Assembly: GCA_026983935.1 (NCBI GenBank)
Contig: JALSTC010000412.1
Span: forward strand, 1 to 12,636
Length of the DNA stretch: 12,636 nucleotides
Source: Ardenticatenia bacterium
Lineage (GTDB): Bacteria > Chloroflexota > Anaerolineae > Aggregatilineales > Ch27
Reading direction: 5' to 3'
The first letter of the stretch is position 1. Each line of letters starts with the position of its first letter. A model generated the notes under the pieces. That model had not been told where the DNA came from and did not search any database. It worked only from the letters and a program-made list of their open reading frames with translations. Position numbers and translations under genes: made by a program. Of the stretch, positions 7,005-12,636 are shown piece by piece.

Positions 7005-7388
7005 CTATTCCTCAGAAGCTGCCTCAGTGTCTCCTGCCGTCTCCTCCGGGGGAATATCCAGTTGATCCAGCAGTTCGTTGATGTGTTCACCGTGTTCCAG
7101 GTTTAGATCCCAGTGAAAGCGTAGTTCCGGGGTCTGGCGCAGCCGGACACGCGCCCCTACTTCACGGCGCAGGAAGCCCTTAGCGCGTTCCAGGCCCGCC
7201 ATGACCTCGCCGCGGCGTGCCTCTTCGCCCAACGCGTTGACGTAGATATCCGCATATTGAAGCTCGCGATCGAGCATCACTCGTGTAACCGTGACATTTC
7301 TCAGGCGAGGGTCTCGTACTTCCAACAGCAACAGTTCGCTGAGAATAGTCCGGATGCGATCTGCCATACGTTCCTGTTTTAGCGACAT
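7005..7388 (-). CDS. rbfA: Ribosome-binding factor A (RbfA)
   Basis: RbfA is a small KH-like protein that binds the 30S subunit near helix 1 of 16S rRNA and helps late maturation, particularly in the cold. The 127-residue protein shows the family pattern: MADRIRTILSELLLLEVRDP at the start, the strand VTVTRVMLDRELQYADIYV, then ERAKGFLRREVGARVRLRQT and the PELRFHWD motif. The last ~15 residues form an acidic tail (ETAGDTEAASEE), a common variable extension. Met-8 (MADRIR) is an alternative start. It lies 10 bases after infB, and AGGG overlapping the infB stop may serve as the ribosome-binding site. Era, encoded on the opposite strand, acts in the same maturation pathway. Confidence 0.95.
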   Translation of the reverse strand: MSLKQERMADRIRTILSELLLLEVRDPRLRNVTVTRVMLDRELQYADIYVNALGEEARRGEVMAGLERAKGFLRREVGARVRLRQTPELRFHWDLNLEHGEHINELLDQLDIPPEETAGDTEAASEE

Positions 7389-7398
7389 CGTTGGTACC

Positions 7399-9183
7399 CT
7401 AGCTCACCCGCTCCTGCACAAAGAACTCGATCAAATCGCCCTCTTTGAAATCATCAAACCCGGAGATACCTACGCCGCATTCAAAGCCGGTGCGTACTTC
7501 ACGCACATCCTCATTGAATCGCTTGAGCGAACTGACATTACCGCCAGCGAAGACGATCTCGCCGTTGCGGCGGACCCGTGCCTGCGCATTGCGGCGGGCC
7601 ACGCCTTCGCGGATGTAGCAGCCAGCCACATTGCCCACACGCGGCACCTTGAACACCTGCCGCACTTCGGCAACGCCGACGACAACCTCGTGGTACTCCG
7701 GCTCCAGCAGGCCTTGCAGGGCCAGCTCAACATCCTCGATCAACTTGTAGATAATGTTGTACAGGCGGATATCCACAGTCTTACTCTCGGCCATACGCTG
7801 CGCGGCGGGGTCCACTTTCACATTGAAGCCCAGCACAACTGCATTTGATGCGCTGGCAAGCATGATGTCATTTTCGGTGATGTTGCCCACTTCGGCATGC
7901 AGAATACGCACGCCAAGTTCGGAATTCCCCAGTTTCTCCAGAGAATTCACGATTGGCTCCAACGATCCTTGAACATCGCACTTGACGATCAGATTTAGCT
8001 CTTTGGCTTCCCCGGCCTGGAACTGCTCAAAAATCTCTTCCAGGGTGAGTGCTCGCGGGCCACGCCGTGCCGATTCCGCCGCCTTCAGTTTGCGCGCCTC
8101 AACGATCTTGCGGGCAACCTTTTCGCTCTCGACGACTTCAAAGACATCGCCGGGGACAGGCGCTTCATTCAGCCCGATCACCGAGACGGGCTGCGACGGA
8201 ACAGCTTTCTTGACCCGTTTGCCGTTCTCATCAAACATGGCCCGGATTCGGCCATGGCTGGTGCCCGCAACGACCGCATCGCCTGTTTTCAGCGTACCGT
8301 TCTGCACCAGCAGCGTGGCAACAACGCCCCGGCTGCGCTCCAACCGCCCTTCCAACACCGTACCGGCGGCAGTTGTATCCGGGTTGGCGACGATCTCCAT
8401 TTCATCCGCGACCAGCAGAATCGCTTCCAACAGATCATCCAGGCCAGTGCGTTGTTTAGCGGACACCGGAACCACCAGTGTGTCGCCATCCCATTCATCC
8501 GGTACCAGCCCGACCTCAGCCAACTGCTGCTTGACGCGCTCCGGATTGGCATTGGGCATGTCAATTTTGTTGAGCGCCACCACAATCGGCACGCCCGCCG
8601 CACGTGCGTGGGAAATCGCCTCGCGCGTCGTGGGCATCACGCCGTCGTCTGCCGCCACCACAAGAACAGCAATATCCGCACCTTGCGCACCGCGTGCGCG
8701 CATGGCCGTGAATGCTTCATGCCCCGGCGTGTCCAGGAATGTGATCCTGCGCCCGTTGTGTGTGACCTGATAAGCGCCGATATGCTGCGTGATGCCGCCA
8801 GCTTCACCTTCCTGCACATGCGTGTCGCGAATGGCATCGAGTAACGATGTTTTGCCATGGTCAACATGGCCGAGGATGGCAACAATGGGGGGACGAGTAC
8901 GGAGTGTCTCCGGTGCCTGCTGTGCGTACAGACGCCGCCACTGGGGAACCGCCTGCTTGTCCGCTGCTGGCTCTTCCTCTACACGAACGGGCTGCGATTC
9001 ATAGCCCATTTCTTCCACCACAATCGCGGCGGTGTCATAATCAATTTGCTGATTGATGGACGCCATGATCCCGTTGTTGATGAGCTGCTTCATTACATCA
9101 ATCGGGCTGGCCCCCATCAACTCGGCCAACTCACGGACGGTTATGAAGTCAGGGACCTCGATAACCTGTTTTTCTTTAGCCAT
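7399..9183 (-). CDS. infB: Translation initiation factor IF-2
   Basis: IF-2 is the GTPase that places fMet-tRNA on the 30S subunit and promotes subunit joining. Counting from the ATG at 9183 the protein has 594 residues. It has one IF2-N domain (about 12-62, ITVRELAELMGASPIDVMKQ) and a G domain with GHVDHGKT (105-112), DTPGH (151-155) and NKID (205-208). The beta-barrel II, domain III and the C-terminal fMet-tRNA-binding barrel follow. It lacks the long disordered N-terminal extension seen in E. coli. The frame opens eight codons earlier (ATG at 9207). The start at 9183 is preferred because GGAGG (9189-9193) sits five bases before it and the resulting N-terminus, MAKEKQVIEVPDF, looks natural. 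A 152-base leader separates it from rnpM, where other genomes often carry the L7Ae-like ylxQ. Confidence 0.97.
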   Translation of the reverse strand: MAKEKQVIEVPDFITVRELAELMGASPIDVMKQLINNGIMASINQQIDYDTAAIVVEEMGYESQPVRVEEEPAADKQAVPQWRRLYAQQAPETLRTRPPIVAILGHVDHGKTSLLDAIRDTHVQEGEAGGITQHIGAYQVTHNGRRITFLDTPGHEAFTAMRARGAQGADIAVLVVAADDGVMPTTREAISHARAAGVPIVVALNKIDMPNANPERVKQQLAEVGLVPDEWDGDTLVVPVSAKQRTGLDDLLEAILLVADEMEIVANPDTTAAGTVLEGRLERSRGVVATLLVQNGTLKTGDAVVAGTSHGRIRAMFDENGKRVKKAVPSQPVSVIGLNEAPVPGDVFEVVESEKVARKIVEARKLKAAESARRGPRALTLEEIFEQFQAGEAKELNLIVKCDVQGSLEPIVNSLEKLGNSELGVRILHAEVGNITENDIMLASASNAVVLGFNVKVDPAAQRMAESKTVDIRLYNIIYKLIEDVELALQGLLEPEYHEVVVGVAEVRQVFKVPRVGNVAGCYIREGVARRNAQARVRRNGEIVFAGGNVSSLKRFNEDVREVRTGFECGVGISGFDDFKEGDLIEFFVQERVS

Positions 9184-9335
9184 CAGCACCTCCATATGCC
9201 CTTGCATTCAGGCAATGGATGGGCTGGCTCACAGCGAGTTTCTTACATAACAATACCTCTCACAGGTTACTGTCGCTGTCAGGCACGCCTACATCCATTC
9301 CCGAAAATTCATTGCTAATCAATCAGTCTGCTTAC
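9184..9335 (-). promoter_or_regulatory. infB leader with possible alternative pairings around the ribosome-binding site
   Basis: No gene is visible in this 152-base gap. In the transcript, UCCAUUGCC (9219-9211) can pair with GGCAUAUGGA (9200-9191) with one bulged U, covering part of the GGAGG site (9189-9193). The same CAUCCAUU (9221-9214) is perfectly complementary over eight bases to AAUGGAUG (9299-9292) further upstream, so the two pairings exclude each other. This is the geometry of a translational switch. In a leader of this size an eight-base match can also arise by chance. No good promoter was found here. Confidence 0.3.
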
Positions 9336-9617
9336 TCAGCGCGGGCGCGATTCTCGTAATCGCGCCCGATCACTCTCGGTTAATGTCGTCCGAAGTGCGC
9401 GGGCCAATATGTCCGTTGTCAGCGCCTGCTCCCAGCAGGATTCCTGATCGCACAGATATGCGCCACGCCCATCCCGTTTGCCGCCGGGGTCTATGATGAT
9501 CCCTTCCTCTGGGTTGTTGACGATGCGGGTCAGTGCCCGTTTGTCCATCGTCCGGCGGCAGACCACACACGTTCGCTGTGGTATGTGCTTGCGGCGAGGA
9601 TGTTTCTTCCCGGCCAT
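9336..9617 (-). CDS. rnpM: RNase P modulator RnpM (YlxR, DUF448 family)
   Basis: This 93-residue basic protein belongs to the YlxR/DUF448 family. Its members are found between nusA and infB, and work in Bacillus gave the name RnpM for binding and modulating RNase P. Family motifs are present: RTCVVCRR (C17, C20), GRGAYLC (50-56) and a further cysteine at C61 with the SCWEQAL helix. It begins with a lysine/arginine-rich segment (GKKHPRRKHIPQR) that fits RNA binding. The ATG follows the nusA TAG with no base between, and GAGGA within the nusA end provides the ribosome-binding site, so the two are translationally coupled. The final codons (ARLRESRPR) are written in a perfect hairpin, described separately. 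Confidence 0.92.
   Translation of the reverse strand: MAGKKHPRRKHIPQRTCVVCRRTMDKRALTRIVNNPEEGIIIDPGGKRDGRGAYLCDQESCWEQALTTDILARALRTTLTESDRARLRESRPR
9342..9368 (-). repeat. Strong perfect hairpin at the 3' end of rnpM
   Basis: CGGGCGCGATT (9342-9352) and AATCGCGCCCG (9358-9368) form an 11-base-pair perfect stem with a five-base loop. It lies within the last codons of rnpM, ending four bases before the stop codon in transcript order. No U-run follows on either strand, so it is not a standard terminator. It may be an RNase III or processing site, or a 3' stabiliser of the nusA-rnpM message. Confidence 0.55.
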
Positions 9618-11567
9618 CTAGAGTTCCTCGTCGAAATCATCCTCCCAGTCAACCCGTTTGCGTCCGCGCTTTCGCTTGCGCTTGGCAATGACCTGCCCGG
9701 CCTTTTCATCAAAGACAAGCTGGCGGCGGCGCTGTTTGGCCTTCTTCTTTTTCTGCTTCTTGCCGCCCAGTGCTTCCAGATCAAGCTCTTCCTCTGGTTC
9801 AAGGAATTCCAGCGATCCTTTATCCTGCCTGGCAGTAGATATCACGGGCTGTGGAGCCACCGGCTCTGGCTCAGGTTCGATGATTGCAGGCGGTACTTCT
9901 TCAGGCTCTTCAGGTTCTGGCTCCTCCAGAACAACCGCTTCCGCCTCTGCGGCAACCCGTTCTTCCAGTACCTCCTCCGGTGCAGCCTCCGGCTCCTCAG
10001 CCTCAGCCACCGCTGCCTCTTCTTCCACAACCACTTCTTCTTCAGCGGAAGGCTCCGGAATTTCTACCGTATGCAGGGCCGCCCTTAACTGCTCCAGCAC
10101 ATCTTCGTCCCCGATGCGCTCCAGGGCACGGATAACGCGGCTTTCGTCAGCTTCCAAATACATCATGATGTCGCCGACCGACTCAAAACGCGCGGACAGC
10201 ACTTTGATCGTTGCCTCGGGAAGGTCCAGCGCCGAAACTGGAAGTTCGAATGCGCCCGCCGGCAGTTTCTCCCGGACGGTATCCAACTGCTCGCGGTATA
10301 CCTGGTTGGCACGCCTGCGCTCTCCCAACAGAGCCTCTTCCGCCATCCTGGCATACCGGGTCAGCGTCTGATATTCCTCCGGCATAATCGGGCGGTTCGT
10401 CTCGCGCTTGGCCAGGATGCGCTTCACTTCTTCCACCAGTTCGGCGTTGGCTTCATTCAGCGCCTTCAGCGCCTCCACCTCTTCCTCGTTGGCAATGGCC
10501 TCGGTGGTGGCCTCGGTTACGCTCTTGATGTCAATGCGCCAGCCGGTCAGTTTAGCTGCCAGCCGGGCATTTTGACCTTCGCGGCCAATCGCCAGCGAAA
10601 GCTGGTCATCGGGCACAAGCACAGTGGCCGTGCCCATACTGCCACGACCACCGACGCCCTCATCCAGGTAAACGCCGCTCACGCGGGCCGGACTCAGCGC
10701 CTTGGTAATAAAAATCTCCGGATCGGGATTCCATTCGATCACGTCGATTTTTTCTTCGTTCAACTCACGCACGATATTCTGAATGCGAATACCACGCATG
10801 CCAACGCATGCGCCAACCGGATCAACGCCCTCCTGCAGAGCAGCTACCGCTACTTTGGAGCGGTGACCTGCTTCGCGGGCAATATTCTTGATTTCGACCT
10901 GGCCGTTGTAAATCTCCGGCACTTCATATTCCAGCAGCCGCCGCAGCATATTACGGTGGGTGCGGCTGACGATAATCTGCGGGCCGCGATTGCCTTTCTT
11001 GACCTCAAGCAGATAAGTACGCACTTTGTCATGCGGCTTATAACGCTCATTCGGCATCTGGTGTGCCCGCGGCAGCAAAGCTTCGGCACGGCCCAGGCTC
11101 AAAGTGATGCCCTGTGGCCCCACGCTTTGCACCGTTCCAGAAATCAGGTCGCCCTCGCGCTCGACGAATTCCTCATACAGCGACTCGCGTTCGGCCTCGC
11201 GAATCTTCTGCAGAATCACCTGCTTGGCTGTCTGCGCTGCAATGCGCCCAAATTTACGGGCTGTATCCGGCACCGGGACCATGATCGTATCGCCAAGTTT
11301 GGCCTCAGGATCAATCTCGCGGGCCTTTTCCAGCTCAACCTCAGTACGATGATCATGCACTTCCTGCACAACTTCTTTTTCAACGAAAATTGTTGCCGCC
11401 CCGGTCTCTGTATCGATCTCGGCTTCAACACGCTGTGCGGAACTTGCGCTCACATCCCGCCGATAGGCAGATACCAGCGCCGTACGCAGCGCATCCAGGA
11501 TCACCTCACGCGGCAAAGCACGTGCTTCAATTATCTCGTTTATCGCGAGGACAAATTCGCTCTTCAT
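9618..11567 (-). CDS. nusA: Transcription termination/antitermination protein NusA with long charged tail
   Basis: NusA binds RNA polymerase and nascent RNA to control pausing, termination and antitermination. The 649-residue protein has the N-terminal RNAP-binding domain (about 1-130) and an S1 domain (about 138-203, GDLISGTVQSVGPQGITLSL). KH1 contains VGACVGMRGIRIQNIVRELN (251-270) and KH2 contains LSLAIGREGQNARLAAKLTG (323-342). A helical, helix-hairpin-like region follows (about 440-500, LDLPEATIKVLSARFESVGD). The tail from about residue 503 is unusual. Roughly 95 residues rich in Glu, Pro, Ala and Val come first, then a basic block (KKQKKKKAKQRRR and KRKRKRGRKR), then an acidic end. It lacks a recognisable acidic-repeat domain of the E. 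coli type. The ATG at 11567 has AAGG and AGGAG upstream. It is the first gene of its transcription unit; rimP, which normally precedes nusA, is absent there. Confidence 0.96.
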   Translation of the reverse strand: MKSEFVLAINEIIEARALPREVILDALRTALVSAYRRDVSASSAQRVEAEIDTETGAATIFVEKEVVQEVHDHRTEVELEKAREIDPEAKLGDTIMVPVPDTARKFGRIAAQTAKQVILQKIREAERESLYEEFVEREGDLISGTVQSVGPQGITLSLGRAEALLPRAHQMPNERYKPHDKVRTYLLEVKKGNRGPQIIVSRTHRNMLRRLLEYEVPEIYNGQVEIKNIAREAGHRSKVAVAALQEGVDPVGACVGMRGIRIQNIVRELNEEKIDVIEWNPDPEIFITKALSPARVSGVYLDEGVGGRGSMGTATVLVPDDQLSLAIGREGQNARLAAKLTGWRIDIKSVTEATTEAIANEEEVEALKALNEANAELVEEVKRILAKRETNRPIMPEEYQTLTRYARMAEEALLGERRRANQVYREQLDTVREKLPAGAFELPVSALDLPEATIKVLSARFESVGDIMMYLEADESRVIRALERIGDEDVLEQLRAALHTVEIPEPSAEEEVVVEEEAAVAEAEEPEAAPEEVLEERVAAEAEAVVLEEPEPEEPEEVPPAIIEPEPEPVAPQPVISTARQDKGSLEFLEPEEELDLEALGGKKQKKKKAKQRRRQLVFDEKAGQVIAKRKRKRGRKRVDWEDDFDEEL

Positions 11568-11687
11568 CCTGCCTTATCACTCCTGCCTGCCGCCCTGCAA
11601 AAGGCCAGGCATTTTCCAGCTTTCAATTTCATTTTACGCCTGTATGTTTCCCTACCCCAGATGGGCTGTACCATTGCTATAGAGCAC

Positions 11688-11712
11688 GAAAAGTGGGGGC
11701 TGCCCACTTTTC
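11688..11712 (-). terminator. Terminator-like perfect hairpin in the nusA leader / downstream of proS
   Basis: GAAAAGTGGG (11688-11697) and CCCACTTTTC (11703-11712) form a perfect 10-base-pair stem with a five-base loop. The A-tract and T-tract lie inside the stem, so it could act in both directions. It lies 86 bases past the proS stop and could terminate proS. It also lies about 17-41 bases into any transcript made from the promoter at 11736-11764, which makes it a candidate attenuator for nusA. The U-run is only four bases, so termination would be weak. Confidence 0.5.
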
Positions 11713-11735
11713 AACAAGGAAACGATGGTATTCAA

Positions 11736-11764
11736 AGTATACCACGGGGCCTGGCCACCCGCAA
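11736..11764 (-). promoter_or_regulatory. Sigma70-type promoter for the nusA-infB operon, with overlapping palindrome
   Basis: On the minus strand, TTGCGG (11759-11764) is followed after 17 bases by TATACT (11736-11741). The -10 matches at five of six positions and the -35 at three. A start near 11729 would give a leader of about 160 bases before nusA. The inverted repeat TGGTAT-N7-ATACCA (11726-11744) covers the -10 and the likely start site, so it could be an operator. The promoter begins 35 bases past the proS stop. No gene lies between 11568 and 11798. Confidence 0.5.
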
Positions 11765-11798
11765 GAGAAAATTCGCCACACCGCCGTATATGGCGCTT

Positions 11799-12636
11799 TC
11801 ATCCCCCTTCACGGGCCAGATGTACGACCTCAGCGGTGGCATTCTCCAGCGGAATATCAAAGCGTTCAGGGCTGTGCCGCCACTTTCCTTCCAGGACGCC
11901 GCGTTCGACTGCCCGTTTACTGATCGTCACCCGCAGCGGCACACCGATCAGATCGGCATCGGCGAACTTCACACCGGCCCCCTCGCCGCGATCATCCAGC
12001 AAAACGGCCAATCCGGCAGACCGAAGCGCATCATGCAAAGCCAATCCCCTTTCCCGGTAGGCATCATCTTTGCCCAGCGTCACGATATACACATCAAAAG
12101 GCGCGATAGACCGCGGCCAGATGATGCCGTAATCGTCGTGATGCGCTTCAATAACCGCTGCAATCAGCCGCTCCAACCCAATACCATAGCTGCCCATCAC
12201 AACAGGCTGTGCCTGCCCGTGTTCATCCAGATAGGTCGCGCCAAATGCCTCGCTGTAGCGTGTGCCCAGCTTGAAGCAGTGCCCCAGCTCAATGGCACGC
12301 GCCATATGCAGCGTTCCCTCGCCACAGTGCCCACAGGTTGCCCCATCATACGCCTCGGCAATGTCGGCAATTTGCGTTACCAGAAAATCGCGCGGAAAGT
12401 TCACGCCGGTCAGGTGGTAGCCTGCATCATTCGCCCCGGCAACGAAATTCACGCCGTGCTCAACCAAGCGGTCGGCAATAACAATGATCCCTGCCGCGTG
12501 CTCTTTCGTACGGACGTCCAGCCCGACTGGCGATGCATAGCCCGGCACAGCGCCCACCGCCTGGATTTCCTCTTCTGCTGCCGGGCGAAGAACGCCTCCG
12601 CCAAGCGCGTTGAGCAGCTTCGTTTCGTTCACTTCC
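11799..12636 (-). CDS. proS: Prolyl-tRNA synthetase, C-terminal part (runs off the window)
   Basis: This is the C-terminal ~278 residues of a class II prolyl-tRNA synthetase that charges tRNA-Pro. The visible part begins at the end of the YbaK-like editing insertion (EVNETKLLNALGG), continues through the rest of the catalytic core and ends in the anticodon-binding domain. Recognisable pieces are VAGANDAGYHLTGVNFPRD, the GHCFKLGTRYSEAFGA segment and class II motif 3 (MGSYGIGLERLIAAVIE). Further on are IIWPRSIAPFDVYI and the anticodon-domain VLLDDRGEGAGVKFADADLI. A CGHC motif (C100 and C103 from the GTG at 12632) with nearby residues could bind a metal, as in many bacterial-type enzymes. The GTG is only an in-frame codon, not the start; the frame is open to the last base. 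The stop is TGA at 11799. Having proS upstream of nusA fits the Firmicutes-like order proS, polC, rimP, nusA, here with the middle genes missing. Confidence 0.95.
   Translation of the reverse strand, partial: EVNETKLLNALGGGVLRPAAEEEIQAVGAVPGYASPVGLDVRTKEHAAGIIVIADRLVEHGVNFVAGANDAGYHLTGVNFPRDFLVTQIADIAEAYDGATCGHCGEGTLHMARAIELGHCFKLGTRYSEAFGATYLDEHGQAQPVVMGSYGIGLERLIAAVIEAHHDDYGIIWPRSIAPFDVYIVTLGKDDAYRERGLALHDALRSAGLAVLLDDRGEGAGVKFADADLIGVPLRVTISKRAVERGVLEGKWRHSPERFDIPLENATAEVVHLAREGG

Noticed and set aside
7982..8770. Serine-rich plus-strand open frame opposite infB
   Set aside because: The Ser/Arg/Ala-biased translation is the typical shadow of a GTPase gene on the other strand.
9658..10371. 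Plus-strand frame rich in serine runs opposite the nusA tail
   Set aside because: The low-complexity serine runs are the complement of glutamate codons in the acidic tail, not an independent gene.
1..12636. Search for tRNA or rRNA genes, CRISPR repeats, insertion sequences, attachment sites and integrase or transposase genes
   Set aside because: No cloverleaf, regularly spaced repeats, terminal inverted repeats or mobile-element proteins were seen by eye on either strand.

Overview
The window carries two convergent gene clusters, almost all devoted to translation, ribosome and tRNA maturation, and RNA turnover. The sequence is moderately GC-rich and gene-dense, and I see no mobile elements. 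The gene order, an IF-2 with a short N-terminus, a NusA with a long charged tail and a complete TtuB-TtuA pair together suggest a Chloroflexota (Anaerolineae-like) bacterium, possibly thermophilic. That placement is inferred from gene content and was not tested by any search.

Plus strand, bases 1 to 4053. The first gene is an unrecognised protein whose frame is open to the window edge. A good sigma70-type promoter follows at 554-582. It precedes a compact unit of ttuB (sulfur carrier ending in Gly-Gly), ttuA (tRNA 2-thiouridine ATP pyrophosphatase) and era (GTPase for 30S maturation). The ttuA stop overlaps the era start. A further gene encodes an unrecognised membrane-anchored or Tat-targeted coiled-coil protein. 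A GC-rich hairpin at 4078-4108 separates this cluster from the opposing one.

Minus strand, bases 12636 down to 4108, in transcription order: proS (3' part only), a 231-base gap with a promoter and a hairpin, then nusA, rnpM/ylxR, infB, rbfA, nrnA, truB and ribF. This is the classic nusA-infB operon. Genes within it touch or overlap, except for the 152-base infB leader and the 85-base ribF leader. NusA handles transcription pausing, termination and antitermination. RnpM modulates RNase P. IF-2 places initiator tRNA and RbfA matures the 30S subunit. NrnA clears nano-RNA and pAp, TruB makes Psi55 in tRNA, and RibF makes FMN and FAD. Two common members of this operon, rimP and the L7Ae-like ylxQ, are not at their usual places.

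No wholly new system stands out. The best leads are regulatory and architectural: a promoter followed at once by a terminator-like hairpin in the nusA leader, mutually exclusive pairings near the infB ribosome-binding site, a strong hairpin over the end of rnpM, the charge-block tail of NusA, and two unrecognised genes around a tRNA-thiolation/Era unit. Both TtuA and TruB act on the T arm of tRNA (positions 54 and 55), so this one locus encodes two modifications of the tRNA elbow.
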